DNA from: Sphingomonas abaci
Lineage (GTDB): Bacteria > Pseudomonadota > Alphaproteobacteria > Sphingomonadales > Sphingomonadaceae
DNA: 64,000 bases
Direction of reading: 5' to 3'
Assembly: GCF_014199625.1 (NCBI RefSeq)
Contig: NZ_JACHNY010000004.1
Span: 310,001 to 374,000, forward strand
Position numbers and translations under genes: made by a program. Below are positions 1-9,286 of the stretch, one piece after another. The first letter of the stretch is position 1. The number at the start of each line of letters is the position of its first letter. The notes under the pieces are model-generated. The model worked only from the letters and a program-made list of their open reading frames with translations, was not told the DNA's origin and searched no databases.

Positions 1-141
1 ACCGTCTTCGGCATCAACGTCATCCCCCATACCCAGGCGGTGACGACGATCGGCACGCTGACGCCCGGTGCCAGCGTCAATATCGAGATCGACGTGCTCG
101 CCCGTTACCTGCAACGCATGGAGCAATATCGTGCCCGCTGA
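1..141 (+). CDS. ribE: Riboflavin synthase alpha subunit, C-terminal end only
   Basis: Only the last 46 codons lie in the window; the gene begins upstream. The readable part contains [15 protein letters not shown] and [14 protein letters not shown], which match the end of the second lumazine-binding repeat of riboflavin synthase. The enzyme dismutates two 6,7-dimethyl-8-ribityllumazine molecules to riboflavin. Its stop overlaps the GTG start of ribBX by 11 nt and ribH follows, so the three form a riboflavin operon. This part of the family lacks catalytic residues, so the call rests on motif similarity and on context. Confidence 0.9.
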   Translation, partial: TVFGINVIPHTQAVTTIGTLTPGASVNIEIDVLARYLQRMEQYRAR

Positions 142-1267
142 CCTGGCTGAACTGGCCCCCCTGCGCCGCGGCTTCCTGTCCAGTCCCGAGGAGATCATCG
201 ACGAGGCCCGCAACGGCCGGATGTTCATCCTGGTCGATGACGAGGATCGCGAGAACGAGGGCGACCTGGTCATCCCCGCGCAGATGGCGACGCCGGAGAA
301 GATCAACTTCATGGCGCGGCACGGGCGCGGGCTGATCTGCCTGGCGATGACGAAGGCGCGGACCGAGGATCTCGGGCTCGACCTGATGAGCCGCAACAAC
401 GGCACCCGGCACGAGACCGCCTTCACCGTCTCGATCGAGGCGCGCGAGGGCGTGACCACCGGCATCTCCGCCGCCGACCGGGCGCGGACGATCGCGGTGG
501 CGGTGGACGCGACCAAGGGCCGCGACGACATCGTCACCCCCGGCCATGTCTTCCCGCTGGTCGCGCGCGACGGCGGCGTGCTGGTCCGCGCCGGCCATAC
601 CGAGGCGGCGGTCGACGTGTCGCGCCTCGCCGGCCTCAACCCCTCGGGCGTGATCTGCGAGATCATGAACGAGGACGGCACCATGGCGCGGATGGACGAC
701 CTGGTGTCGTTCGCGCAGCTCCACGGCCTCAAGATCGGCACGATCCGCGACCTGATCGCCTATCGCCGCCGCTACGACCATTTGGTGCGGCTCGAGGCGG
801 AATCGACCTTCCAGAGCCGCTGGGGCGGCGAGTGGAGCGTCCGCGCCTATCGGAACACCGCGACGGGGACCGAGCAGGTGGCGCTGGTCAAGGGGCGGAT
901 CGACGCCAGCCGGCCGGTGCTGGTGCGGATGCACGCGCTGTCGCCCTTCGCCGACGTGTTCGGAGAGGACAGTTCGCGCGGCCGGATGCTGCAACGCTCG
1001 ATGGAGGCGATCGCCCAGGAGGGCGCGGGCGTCATCGTCCTGATCAACCGCCAGCGCGCCGACGCCTTCACCACCGCCGTGCGCCGCCAGGCCGGCGAGC
1101 AGGTCGAGGTGCCGATGGAGGAATTGCGCGATTACGGCGTCGGCGCGATGATCCTGGCCGAACTGGGCGTGCACGACATGGTGCTGCTCACCAACACCCA
1201 CCATACGCTGGTCGGGCTCGACGGCTATGGCCTGTCGATCGTCGGCGAGCGTCGAATCGAGGACTGA
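131..1267 (+). CDS. ribB: 3,4-dihydroxy-2-butanone-4-phosphate synthase with degenerate GTP cyclohydrolase II domain (RibBX type)
   Basis: 378 aa from a GTG preceded by a GGAG about 9 nt upstream; an earlier in-frame GTG at 68 would only add residues lying inside ribE. The N-terminal half is a full DHBP synthase ([12 protein letters not shown], then [11 protein letters not shown], then [15 protein letters not shown]), which makes the four-carbon unit for lumazine from ribulose 5-phosphate. The C-terminal half aligns with GTP cyclohydrolase II and keeps the [12 protein letters not shown] region. It lacks the zinc-binding cysteines expected after the HxECLTGD segment: here the stretch reads [14 protein letters not shown] cyclohydrolase II activity is therefore unlikely, as in RibBX proteins of other Proteobacteria. 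Operon with ribE and ribH. Confidence 0.95.
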   Translation: MPADLAELAPLRRGFLSSPEEIIDEARNGRMFILVDDEDRENEGDLVIPAQMATPEKINFMARHGRGLICLAMTKARTEDLGLDLMSRNNGTRHETAFTVSIEAREGVTTGISAADRARTIAVAVDATKGRDDIVTPGHVFPLVARDGGVLVRAGHTEAAVDVSRLAGLNPSGVICEIMNEDGTMARMDDLVSFAQLHGLKIGTIRDLIAYRRRYDHLVRLEAESTFQSRWGGEWSVRAYRNTATGTEQVALVKGRIDASRPVLVRMHALSPFADVFGEDSSRGRMLQRSMEAIAQEGAGVIVLINRQRADAFTTAVRRQAGEQVEVPMEELRDYGVGAMILAELGVHDMVLLTNTHHTLVGLDGYGLSIVGERRIED

Positions 1268-1271
1268 TCCC

Positions 1272-1694
1272 ATGGCCCATCTGCTGATCGTCGAGGCGCG
1301 CTTCTACGACCATCTCAACGACCTGCTGGTCCAGGGCGCGCGCGCCGCGATCAAGGCGGCCGGCCACACGCACGAGACGCTGACCGTGCCCGGCGCGCTG
1401 GAGGTGCCCGCCGCGATCGCGCTGGCCGACCAGAGCGAGCGGTTCGACGCCTATGTCGCGCTGGGCGTGGTGATCCGCGGCGAGACCTATCATTTCGAGA
1501 TCGTCGCGGGCGAGAGCGCGCGCGGCATCATGGCGCTGACCATCGATGGCCTCGCGATCGGCAACGGCATCCTGACCGTGGAGAACGAGGCGCAGGCGCT
1601 GACCCGTGCCCGCCCGGACGAGAAGGACAAGGGCGGCGAGGCGGCCAAGGCGGCGCTGGCGCTGCTCGACCTGCGCGAGCGGATGGCGCGGTAA
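1272..1694 (+). CDS. ribH: 6,7-dimethyl-8-ribityllumazine synthase
   Basis: 140 aa, slightly shorter than the usual 150-160. It condenses the butanone phosphate from RibB with the ribitylamino-uracil to give lumazine. [14 protein letters not shown] carries the conserved active-site segment with the catalytic histidine, and [13 protein letters not shown] is the substrate-binding region. The ATG 4 nt after the ribB stop is chosen over an in-frame upstream start that would overlap ribB. The next gene starts within the ribH stop (TAATG), so translation is probably coupled. Confidence 0.96.
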   Translation: MAHLLIVEARFYDHLNDLLVQGARAAIKAAGHTHETLTVPGALEVPAAIALADQSERFDAYVALGVVIRGETYHFEIVAGESARGIMALTIDGLAIGNGILTVENEAQALTRARPDEKDKGGEAAKAALALLDLRERMAR

Positions 1695-2209
1695 TGCGGA
1701 CGCCGCCGCCCCCCCGCTACCGCGTCACCGAGCGCGGCCGGCGGCTGGAGGTGGTGGACACCTGGCGCGACCCCGCCGCGGCGCCGCCGGCCTTGGTGGC
1801 GCGCGGGGCGGTCGGGGCGATGCCGGCGCGGGTGCCGTCGCGGCCGGCCGCATCGCCGACAGGCCGTGCGATCAAGGCGCGATCGCTGGCCGCCCAGTCG
1901 GGGGAGACCCGGTCGCCGGCCGCGGGAAGCGACGGCGTGCCGATCCCGGGGACGACACTGCGCACCCTGACGCTGTTCGACGAGAAGGCGCCACGCACCA
2001 TCCCGCTCGACGCGGCGAGCTGGCGGACGATGCTGACCGCCATCAGCCTCGCCACGATCGTGCTGGTGATGGCGGTAAGCTGGTCGCTGGCGGGCGGCGG
2101 CCTGCCGGCGCTGGGCGTGCTCGGCATCGCGCTGGGCGCGGCGGGCCAGCATGGCCGCGCCGCGATCACCCGCTGGCTCGACCGGCTGGAGTCGTGGGGC
2201 GGGCGCTAG
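1694..2209 (+). CDS. Hypothetical membrane-anchored protein
   Basis: 171 aa; no family recognised. The start overlaps the ribH stop by 1 nt. The first ~100 residues are rich in Pro, Ala and Arg and look disordered. Residues about 115-150 form two closely spaced hydrophobic segments (LATIVLVMAVSWSLAG, then LPALGVLGIALGAAG), followed by a short basic tail ending in RLESWGGR. It may be a small inner-membrane protein with a long cytoplasmic N-terminus. Position behind ribH suggests co-transcription, not a riboflavin role. Confidence 0.65.
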   Translation: MRTPPPPRYRVTERGRRLEVVDTWRDPAAAPPALVARGAVGAMPARVPSRPAASPTGRAIKARSLAAQSGETRSPAAGSDGVPIPGTTLRTLTLFDEKAPRTIPLDAASWRTMLTAISLATIVLVMAVSWSLAGGGLPALGVLGIALGAAGQHGRAAITRWLDRLESWGGR

Positions 2210-2448
2210 GCCGGACCGGTGTTCGGGAAGCGTCTCCTCCGTGAGCGGATCGTTGCGCGATTGGGTGACCGGCGCCCTGGCGAAGACCGGGGTCCGATAA
2301 CGGAACGACTCCGGTTACCTACCGACGTCTCCCAACCGGATCCCGGCTGTCGACGGGATGGTGGAGCGGCCTTGGCGACGATCCCCGGTCCGGGGGAGGG
2401 AGTGTCGATCGACCATAAGCGATACGGGTACCTTCTCCCGATCGCCCC

Positions 2449-5400
2449 TCATGCCGCCTCGGATAGCTGCCGGACCGGCGCGGCCTCTTCGCGCACCGGC
2501 ATCGGCACCGCGCCGCTGGTCGCCGCCGCCAGCGCCGGCGCGGTCACCCGGCCGGAGCGTTCCAGCTTGCCCCAGGTGACGCGCGGGCCGGTGATTGCGG
2601 CCAGGCAGGCGCGCACCACCACCCAGTACATGAGCTGGCGATAGCCGAAGCGCTGCGCCAGCAGGCGGAGCGCCGGGAAGCGCGCCTCGCGCGGGTCGAG
2701 GCGGAAGGCCGCCCAGCCGCAGGCCAGGTCGACGGCGGTGAACAGCGCCCAGAACAGCGCCATCCACCGCACGTCGCCGCCCGCCTCGGCCCAGCCGTGA
2801 TTGACGATGCGGAACGCGGTGCCGGCGACGCTGGCGAGGAGCGCCAGATCGATCAGCGGTGCGAGCAGCGTGAAGCCGACCTGGAAGATCCAGGCCTGGG
2901 GCAGGCCGATCCGCGCCAGCCCGCGCGCGTGATGCTCGCGGAACAGGCCGCGATGCTTCCACAGCGCCTGGAGCGTGCCGTACGCCCAGCGATGCCGCTG
3001 GCGATAGAGCGCGCGCGCCGTCTCCGGCGCCTCGGTCCAGGCGATCGCGTCGATGTCGCAGGCGACGCGCCAGCCGGCGCGCTGGACGCTGATCGTCAGG
3101 TCCTGGTCCTCGGCCAGCGTATCCTCGGGATAACCGCCGACCGAGTCGAGCGCGGTGCGCCGCCAGGCGCCGACCGCGCCCGGCACCACGGTGATCGCAC
3201 CGAGCCGGTCGAGCGCGCGCCGCTCCAGATTCTGCGCGGTGACATATTCCACCGCCTGCCAGCGGGTGATCAGGTTCACCGCATTGCCGATCTTGGCATT
3301 GCCCGCCACCGCGCCGATGCCCGGATCGGCGAACCAGCGCGCCAACCGCGCGATCGTCTGCGGCTCGAACTGGGTATCGGCATCGAGCGCGATGACGATC
3401 GCGCCCTTTGCCAGCTTCAGCCCCTCGTTCAGCGCCCGCGCCTTGCCGCCATTTTCCAGCGTCAGCAGTTCGACGCGGGGATCGAGCGCGAAGGCCCGGT
3501 CGATCACGGCGGAGGTGCCGTCGGTCGAGCCGTCGTCGATCACGATCACCTCGACGCGGATGTCCTCGCTGGCCAGGATGCGGCGCACCGACGCCTCGAT
3601 CACCCGCGCCTCGTTGAAGGCGGGGATCAGGACCGAGACGAAGCGCGGCACCAGATGCGGCCGGACGTCGGGCATGGCGGGCCGGCGGGCGAGCGCCAGC
3701 GCGGTCAGCCCGATCGAGCGCGCCATGCCCAGGCCGATGGCGAGCGCGAAGAGCAGGCCGAAGCCGCTGCGCATCCCCGCCAGCCCATGGAACAGGCCGC
3801 GATTGACCAGCGCCAGCGCACCCTGCCCGCCCGCGACCGGCGGCATCACGTCGTGCGCGCGCAGATGCGCCAGCCGCGACACGGGCACGATCGCATAGCC
3901 CCGCGCGCGCAGGCCGCGGACGATGCCGGGCAGCGCGCGGATCGTCGCCTCGCGGTTGCCGCCCGAATCGTGGAGCAGCACGATCTGCGCCGGTCGCGCG
4001 GCGCTGCCCGCCGCGACCTGGTCGAGGGTGCGGCGGACGATCTGGTCGGCGTCGGGCAGGCTCCAGTCGAGCGGATCGACATGCAGCCCGACCGAGACAT
4101 AGCCCAGCTCCGCGGCCGCCTGGATCGGCGCGATCTCGGCCGCGGTGTCGGGATCGGCGTCGCCGAGATAGGGCGCGCGGAACAGGCGCAGCGAGCGGCC
4201 GGTATAGGCTTCCACCAGCCGCTGGGTGGCGAGCAGCTCCAGCCGCATCGCCGCCACCGGCAGACCGGTCAGGTCGGGATGGGTCGTGCTGTGGTTGCCC
4301 AGCTCATGCCCCTCCGCGACGATGCGCCGGAGCAGGTCGGGTTCGCCCAGCGCGTTGGTGCCGGTGACGAAGAAGGTGGCCGGCGCGCGCAGGCGGTGCA
4401 GCACGTCCAGGATGCGCGGCGTCCAGCGCGGGTCGGGCCCGTCGTCGAAGGTCAGCGCGACCATGCGCGGCTCGGCCCCGACATGGCGGACGATGGCGGG
4501 GCTCGGCAGGCTGGTCCAGGTGGCGGCGCGGATCAGCCCGTCATCATCCTCGACCAGCGCGCGCGCGCCGTCGCTGGCGGGACGGTCGAGGCGCAGGATC
4601 TCGCCCTGTCCCCGCGATTCGACCGCGACGGCGGGCGGCACGGTGGCGGCGGCGAGCCCGGCTGGGCGGGCCAGCGCGGTCCAGAAGCCGGGGTCCTCGC
4701 TGCCCAGCCGCCACAGCGCGATGCCGGTCGCGCCGGTGCGGGCGACGGCCTTCATCTCGTTGGCGGCGCTGGCGGCATCGAGCATCCAGACCTGATGGTC
4801 GACGCCCCCGGCGCGGTAGGCGAAGCTGCTGTTGCCGCTGGCCCGGTCGAAGCGCGGAGTGACGCCGGCGGCGCGCGCGCGCGCCCAGGCCTCCGCCACG
4901 GTCAGGATCTCGGCCGAACCCGCTCCGGCGCCCGCGCGCGGCCAGTCATAGGCATAATTGCCCAGCGCCACGATCGCCTTGCCTGGCCCCATCGCGCGCA
5001 CCGCCGCCGCGACGGTCTGCGCGAACCAGGGCTGCGCGGCGATCGGCCCCGGCTCGCCGCCCGGCCAATGCTGGTCATAGGCCATGATGAACATCCGGTC
5101 GGCGACCTTGGCATAGGCCGCCAGGTCCCAGGCCGGGTCCGCGACCGGCACCGCCAGCGTCACCAGCCAGCCGCGCGGTGCGAAGCGGCGGCGCGCCTCG
5201 CCCAGGAAGCGCCGGTAGTCGGCCTGCGCGGTCTCGGGCAGGTTCTCCAGGTCGAACACGACGCCGCGTCCACGCTCGGCGCGGATCATCCGCTCGACCG
5301 AATCGAGCAGCGCGGCGCGCGCAGCGGGGTCGGCAAGCAGCGTGGCGGTGCCCCGCCCGTCCCACTCGCCCGACTCCATCGCGTTCTGCACCATCGGCAG

Positions 5401-5853
5401 CACGCCCGGCCGGTCGTTGGCGCGCGCCAGCACGTCGTTCAGATGCGCGTCGGTCTCATAGGTGAAGCGGTGGCCGGGCCCGGTGACGTTGGCGAGGCCG
5501 GGCACCACCCAGTCGAGCGCGCCGACATGCGCGTCGAGCGCCGCGCGCGAGGCGGCGTCCCAACCCATGTAGAAGCCGACGACCTCGGGCGCGCGGGGCG
5601 TGGCGACGCCCGGCCCGGTGGGCAGCCAGGCCGCTGCCTGCGCTGGCGCGGGGGTGACGGGCGCGGCCAGTCCCACCGGCGCGCCGCCATCCCCGGCGAA
5701 GCGCAGCGGCGCGAGCGCCGGCGTGCGGGTCAGCGACACGATCAGCGCCGCCGCCACGACCAGCGCGAGCGCCGCCGCCACCGCGGTCAGGCGGATCGTC
5801 CAGCGCCGACGAGCGCCGCTGGGATCGTGAAATATCTGCCGTCCGTGCGCCAC
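2449..5853 (-). CDS. Trifunctional-looking fusion: GH18-like domain, polysaccharide deacetylase, family 2 glycosyltransferase
   Basis: 1134 aa from a GTG start. Order: a membrane segment at about 20-41; a GH18/YaaH-like barrel at about 88-400 (VVGFYMGWDA at 91, and VVFDLEN at 198-204 in place of the full DxxDxDxE, with E203 as putative catalytic acid); a NodB deacetylase at about 465-665 (TFDDGPD 468-474, zinc HSTTH 521-525, RAPY at 559-562, LLHDS 626-630); two hydrophobic stretches near 690-725; a GT2 domain at about 738-960 (DDGS 773-776, DAD 824-826, EDQDLT near 915, QRHRW 952-956); and C-terminal membrane segments. It probably polymerises, deacetylates and trims a beta-linked N-acetylhexosamine polymer at the inner membrane. 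The substrate is not visible from sequence. Confidence 0.93.
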   Translation of the reverse strand: MAHGRQIFHDPSGARRRWTIRLTAVAAALALVVAAALIVSLTRTPALAPLRFAGDGGAPVGLAAPVTPAPAQAAAWLPTGPGVATPRAPEVVGFYMGWDAASRAALDAHVGALDWVVPGLANVTGPGHRFTYETDAHLNDVLARANDRPGVLPMVQNAMESGEWDGRGTATLLADPAARAALLDSVERMIRAERGRGVVFDLENLPETAQADYRRFLGEARRRFAPRGWLVTLAVPVADPAWDLAAYAKVADRMFIMAYDQHWPGGEPGPIAAQPWFAQTVAAAVRAMGPGKAIVALGNYAYDWPRAGAGAGSAEILTVAEAWARARAAGVTPRFDRASGNSSFAYRAGGVDHQVWMLDAASAANEMKAVARTGATGIALWRLGSEDPGFWTALARPAGLAAATVPPAVAVESRGQGEILRLDRPASDGARALVEDDDGLIRAATWTSLPSPAIVRHVGAEPRMVALTFDDGPDPRWTPRILDVLHRLRAPATFFVTGTNALGEPDLLRRIVAEGHELGNHSTTHPDLTGLPVAAMRLELLATQRLVEAYTGRSLRLFRAPYLGDADPDTAAEIAPIQAAAELGYVSVGLHVDPLDWSLPDADQIVRRTLDQVAAGSAARPAQIVLLHDSGGNREATIRALPGIVRGLRARGYAIVPVSRLAHLRAHDVMPPVAGGQGALALVNRGLFHGLAGMRSGFGLLFALAIGLGMARSIGLTALALARRPAMPDVRPHLVPRFVSVLIPAFNEARVIEASVRRILASEDIRVEVIVIDDGSTDGTSAVIDRAFALDPRVELLTLENGGKARALNEGLKLAKGAIVIALDADTQFEPQTIARLARWFADPGIGAVAGNAKIGNAVNLITRWQAVEYVTAQNLERRALDRLGAITVVPGAVGAWRRTALDSVGGYPEDTLAEDQDLTISVQRAGWRVACDIDAIAWTEAPETARALYRQRHRWAYGTLQALWKHRGLFREHHARGLARIGLPQAWIFQVGFTLLAPLIDLALLASVAGTAFRIVNHGWAEAGGDVRWMALFWALFTAVDLACGWAAFRLDPREARFPALRLLAQRFGYRQLMYWVVVRACLAAITGPRVTWGKLERSGRVTAPALAAATSGAVPMPVREEAAPVRQLSEAA

Positions 5854-6255
5854 CTGATCGAATCCCCGGATTGAACCGCGGTGGCGCTAGCCGATCAGGT
5901 GCGAAGATATGGTTACCGTAGCGGATACCATAAGGTTGGCGTGGCGGCGCGGTTCATCTGGGGCCGCCGCCCGCGAGGGCCCTCCACCACGCCGTGCAGG
6001 CTCAGCTTCCAGTGACGGATGCTATTCGCGGCACCTGCCGTCGCCCCTGCGAAGGCCGGCATCCAGTTGGGGGACGATCACACGTCATCGGAAACCTTAC
6101 CCAATTGGACCCCGGCGTTCGCCGGGGTGGACGCTAATGGAAGTGGACTGTCGATTTTTGAAAGGTTCCGCCTCCGCCGGATGCGCGCGGTCTCAGGCGA
6201 CTTCCGCCGGTCCACGACAATCCCCTTGCAAGGTGGAATCGCCGCGCCAGGCCGA
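5854..6255. other. 402-bp intergenic region with an inverted REP-like repeat
   Basis: Lies between the 5' end of the fusion glycosyltransferase (minus) and the 3' end of hemA (minus). I see no convincing gene. The middle holds the inverted repeat listed at 6043-6130. The right part contains a short palindrome, CCTTGCAAGG, near 6225-6235, close to the hemA stop, without a U-run. Confidence 0.6.
6043..6130. repeat. Inverted REP-like intergenic repeat
   Basis: The left arm at 6043-6071 contains GCGAAGGCCGGCATCCAG. The right arm at 6101-6130 contains GGACCCCGGCGTTCGCCGGG. The arms are reverse complements at roughly four fifths of positions, with a spacer of about 29 nt. The core (GCGAAGGC next to CCGGG and ATCCA) is the type of short palindromic repeat often found between genes in sphingomonads. 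A related half unit occurs at 15304-15330. Likely a structural or terminator-like element. That the family is repeated genome-wide is inference. Confidence 0.6.
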
Positions 6256-7497
6256 TCACGCCGCCATGCGCAGTTCGAGCCGATCCCAAATCTCCACCAA
6301 CGCCCGGGTCAGGTCGCGCATCATCGCCTCGTCATGCGCCGGGCCGGGGGTGAAGCGCAGCCGCTCGGTGCCGCGCGGGACTGTGGGATAGTTGATCGGC
6401 TGCACGTATACGCCATATTCGGCGAGCAGGATGTCGCTGATCTTCTTGGCCTTGACCGGGTCGCCGACCATCACCGGCACAATATGCGTGTCGCCCGGCA
6501 TCACCGGCAGGCCGGCGTCGCGCAGCATCGCCTTGAGCGCCGCGGCGGCGGCCTGCTGCCCCTCGCGCTCGGCGGTCGAGCTCTTCAGGTGGCGGACGCT
6601 GGCCAGCACGCCCGCGACCAGCACCGGCGACAGCGAGGTGGTGAAGATGAACCCCGGCGCATAAGAACGGATCACGTCGATGATCGTGCGGTCCGCGGCG
6701 ATGTAGCCGCCCATCACGCCGAACGCCTTGCCCAGCGTCCCCTCGATGATCGTCAGCCGGTCCGCCACCGCGTCGCGTTCGGAGATGCCGCCGCCGCGCG
6801 CGCCGTACATGCCGACCGCATGGACCTCGTCCAGATAGGTCAGCGCATTGTAGCGGTCCGCCAGGTCGCAGATGCCGGCGATCGGGGCGATGTCGCCCTC
6901 CATCGAATAGACGCTCTCGAACGCGATCAGCTTGGGCGCGGCGGGGTCCGCCTCGGCCAGCAGCTCCTCCAGATGCGCGAGGTCGTTGTGGCGGAACACG
7001 CGCTTCTCGCAACCGGCATTGCGGATGCCGGCGATCATCGAGGCGTGGTTCAGCTCGTCGGAGAAGATGATGCAGCCCGGCAGGATCTTCGCCATCGTCG
7101 CCAGCGTCGCCTCGTTGGAGACATAGCCCGAGGTGAAGAGCAGCGCCGCTTCCTTGCCGTGCAGGTCCGCGAGCTCCGCTTCCAGATCGACATGATAATG
7201 GGTGTTGCCGCCGATGTTGCGCGTGCCGCCGGATCCGGCGCCGACATCGTGCAGCGCCTCCTCCATCGCCGCGATCACCTTGGGGTGCTGGCCCATCGCC
7301 AGATAGTCGTTGGAGCACCAAACGGTGATCGGCTTGGGTCCGTTATGCCCGGCGAAGCAGCGCGCATTGGGGAACGCCCCCTTGTTGCGCAGGATGTCGA
7401 TGAAGACGCGGTAGCGCCCCTCGGCATGGAGGCGGTCAATCGCCTGATGGAAGACCCGGGCGTAATCGACGCGCGTCTCTGTACCGATGCTGTCCAT
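6256..7497 (-). CDS. hemA: 5-aminolevulinate synthase (C4 pathway)
   Basis: 413 aa, a normal length for alphaproteobacterial ALAS. It condenses glycine with succinyl-CoA to 5-aminolevulinate, the entry into tetrapyrrole synthesis, using pyridoxal phosphate. Visible are [14 protein letters not shown] near 59-72, the glycine-rich [18 protein letters not shown], the cofactor-ring region YLDEVHAVG, and the Schiff-base lysine K247 in [13 protein letters not shown]. The C4 pathway is typical of Alphaproteobacteria and makes sense with hemJ and hemE later in the window. Monocistronic by appearance. Confidence 0.98.
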   Translation of the reverse strand: MDSIGTETRVDYARVFHQAIDRLHAEGRYRVFIDILRNKGAFPNARCFAGHNGPKPITVWCSNDYLAMGQHPKVIAAMEEALHDVGAGSGGTRNIGGNTHYHVDLEAELADLHGKEAALLFTSGYVSNEATLATMAKILPGCIIFSDELNHASMIAGIRNAGCEKRVFRHNDLAHLEELLAEADPAAPKLIAFESVYSMEGDIAPIAGICDLADRYNALTYLDEVHAVGMYGARGGGISERDAVADRLTIIEGTLGKAFGVMGGYIAADRTIIDVIRSYAPGFIFTTSLSPVLVAGVLASVRHLKSSTAEREGQQAAAAALKAMLRDAGLPVMPGDTHIVPVMVGDPVKAKKISDILLAEYGVYVQPINYPTVPRGTERLRFTPGPAHDEAMMRDLTRALVEIWDRLELRMAA

Positions 7498-7596
7498 GAT
7501 CCGGGATGTAATCCTCGCGATCCCGTGGGGAAAGAGGATAAAGCCGGTGACCGTGATCGGATCGGGTGGACAAATTGTCTCACCCGATCCGCATCC

Positions 7597-8250
7597 TCAA
7601 ACCGCCGGATAGCGCAGCCGGCCGATGAAGCGTGACAGGCTGGGGCGATGTTCGGTGCGCTTGAGCGCCGCCGCCTTGGCCTTCTCGAAACGCATCAGCC
7701 CGTCGATCCGACGCTGGAGGAAGGCGCGCGTCTCCGTCTGGTCCTCGCTGTCGTCGTCGAGCAGGATCGTCGTCGTCGCGGTGTAGATGGCAAGCAGCAG
7801 CGAGCGCTTGGTGTAGTGGTTGTAGTCAGTGGCGGTGTCGCCGGCCAGCCGCCACATCCGGTCGACCGAACGCCAGCCCAGGCGCGCCGCGGTCGCGACA
7901 TTCTGCGGCATCGCCAGGATCGCGCGGGCGCGGCGCAGCGATTCGCGGTCGGGCGCGAGCAGGCGCAGCCGGTGCTCGACCAGCGCGGTGATCCGCTGGC
8001 GGATCTTCATCGTCGCCAGCGTCTCCGCCGGCAGGGCGGCGGCCATCGCCCGGTCGATCGAGTCAAACCAGGCGTCGATCATCGCCACCGCGCCGCCGGC
8101 GAAGGCGAGCTTCGCGACATCGGCATCGATCCCGTGCGCCTCCGCCGCCATCAACAGCGCCGGCTCGCCCCAGCCGTCAAACGCGGCATTGGATGCGATC
8201 GCCGGAGCCAGTGCCTGGCGGATTTCATCGAGCGTCATGTCCTCAGTCAT
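7597..8250 (-). CDS. COQ9 family protein (ubiquinone biosynthesis)
   Basis: 217 aa from the ATG at 8250, which has GAAGGA 5-6 nt upstream; a longer reading would run into the preceding gene. COQ9 proteins resemble TetR regulators without the DNA-binding part and present lipid intermediates to hydroxylases in ubiquinone synthesis. The DDYNHYTKR-type signature appears as TDYNHYTKRSLL, preceded by WRSVDRMWRLAGDTA, both characteristic of the family. It follows the EamA gene by 10 nt on the same strand. The role is inferred from the family. Confidence 0.9.
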   Translation of the reverse strand: MTEDMTLDEIRQALAPAIASNAAFDGWGEPALLMAAEAHGIDADVAKLAFAGGAVAMIDAWFDSIDRAMAAALPAETLATMKIRQRITALVEHRLRLLAPDRESLRRARAILAMPQNVATAARLGWRSVDRMWRLAGDTATDYNHYTKRSLLLAIYTATTTILLDDDSEDQTETRAFLQRRIDGLMRFEKAKAAALKRTEHRPSLSRFIGRLRYPAV

Positions 8251-8260
8251 CGTCCGTCCT

Positions 8261-9208
8261 TCAACCCTGAACATGCGCGTCCGCGGCGGTGGGCGCAACC
8301 GCCGGCCGCCGCGCGACCAGCACCAGCGCCGCCGCCACCAACGCCGCACCGACCAGGTCGGGTGCGCCCAGCCGCTCGCCATAGACGATCCAGCCGATCG
8401 CGCCCGCCACCATCGGCTGGATCAGGAGGGCGATGCCGATCACCAGCGGCGACAGCCGGCCCAGCGCATAGATCATGCAGCCCTGGCCCAGCACCTGGCT
8501 GACCAAGGCAAGTCCGACCAGCGGCGTCCAATGCTGCGGCATCACCCGCTCGTCGAGCAGCAGCGCGAAACCCAGCAGCGGCAGGATGCTGGCGAGCGTC
8601 GACAGCGCCAGCGACGACAGCGGCGCCATCACGCGACGCGCCTGCGTCATCAGGATGAAATAGGCGGTATAGAGGACGCCGGCGAGCAGGCAGAGCAGGT
8701 CGCCCGCCAGGTTGCGCGCGTCGAGGTCATAGGAACGGCCCATCAACAGCCCGCCGCCCGCCAGCGCCAGCAGCAGCGCGGCCGCCTGGCCCCGCGCCGG
8801 CCAGCGCCGCGCGACCAGGAAGCCGTAGAGCGGGAAGATCAGCACCGCGCAATTGCCGAACAGCGTCGCGTTGGCCAGCGTCGTGCGCAGGATGCCGAGA
8901 TGCCAGCTTCCCAGATCGGCGGCGAAGGCGATCCCGGCCAAAGCCAGCGTGATCCACAGCCCCGGGCCCAGCCGTCGCGGCCGCGCGCCCCCGGCCAGCG
9001 CCATCACGCAGAGCAAGGGGGCGGCCAGCGTGATCCGCCAGAAGGCCGACGCCACCGGCCCGGTATCGGCGACGCGCACGAACCAGGGGCCGAAGGCGAG
9101 CGCGATATTGGCGACCGCCACGCATAATAGGGCCAGCGGTTCCGTGGCTTGCGGCGGATGTGACCTTGATGCGGGTTCAGAATTTCTTGGGGCGTCGGCG
9201 TCGTGCAT
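8261..9208 (-). CDS. EamA/DMT-superfamily transporter
   Basis: 315 aa with about ten hydrophobic segments arranged as two EamA halves (residues about 25-155 and 165-300). Typical patterns include FWRITLAAPLL in the first half and LLIQPMVAGAIGWIVYGE in the second. Such proteins export small metabolites or amino acids across the inner membrane; the substrate cannot be read from sequence. It is upstream of the COQ9-like gene and diverges from the old yellow enzyme gene, with 78 nt between start codons. Confidence 0.93.
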   Translation of the reverse strand: MHDADAPRNSEPASRSHPPQATEPLALLCVAVANIALAFGPWFVRVADTGPVASAFWRITLAAPLLCVMALAGGARPRRLGPGLWITLALAGIAFAADLGSWHLGILRTTLANATLFGNCAVLIFPLYGFLVARRWPARGQAAALLLALAGGGLLMGRSYDLDARNLAGDLLCLLAGVLYTAYFILMTQARRVMAPLSSLALSTLASILPLLGFALLLDERVMPQHWTPLVGLALVSQVLGQGCMIYALGRLSPLVIGIALLIQPMVAGAIGWIVYGERLGAPDLVGAALVAAALVLVARRPAVAPTAADAHVQG

Positions 9209-9286
9209 GCGGTCCTCTAGCCCCCTATCTTGTCCGCGTCAGGTCCGTCCGGACCATTCGCGACGCATGTTCCGTCAGGAGTCCCT

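Noticed and set aside
1694..2448. FMN riboswitch or further gene after the rib genes
   Set aside because: The 2210-2448 gap has no aptamer-like pattern and no frame with a ribosome site; the leader of the operon lies upstream of the window.
2797..5874. 1025-aa plus-strand open frame opposite the fusion glycosyltransferase
   Set aside because: It is very Arg/Asp/His-rich, has no domain and lies fully antisense to a gene with strong motifs. Long antisense frames are common in high-GC DNA.
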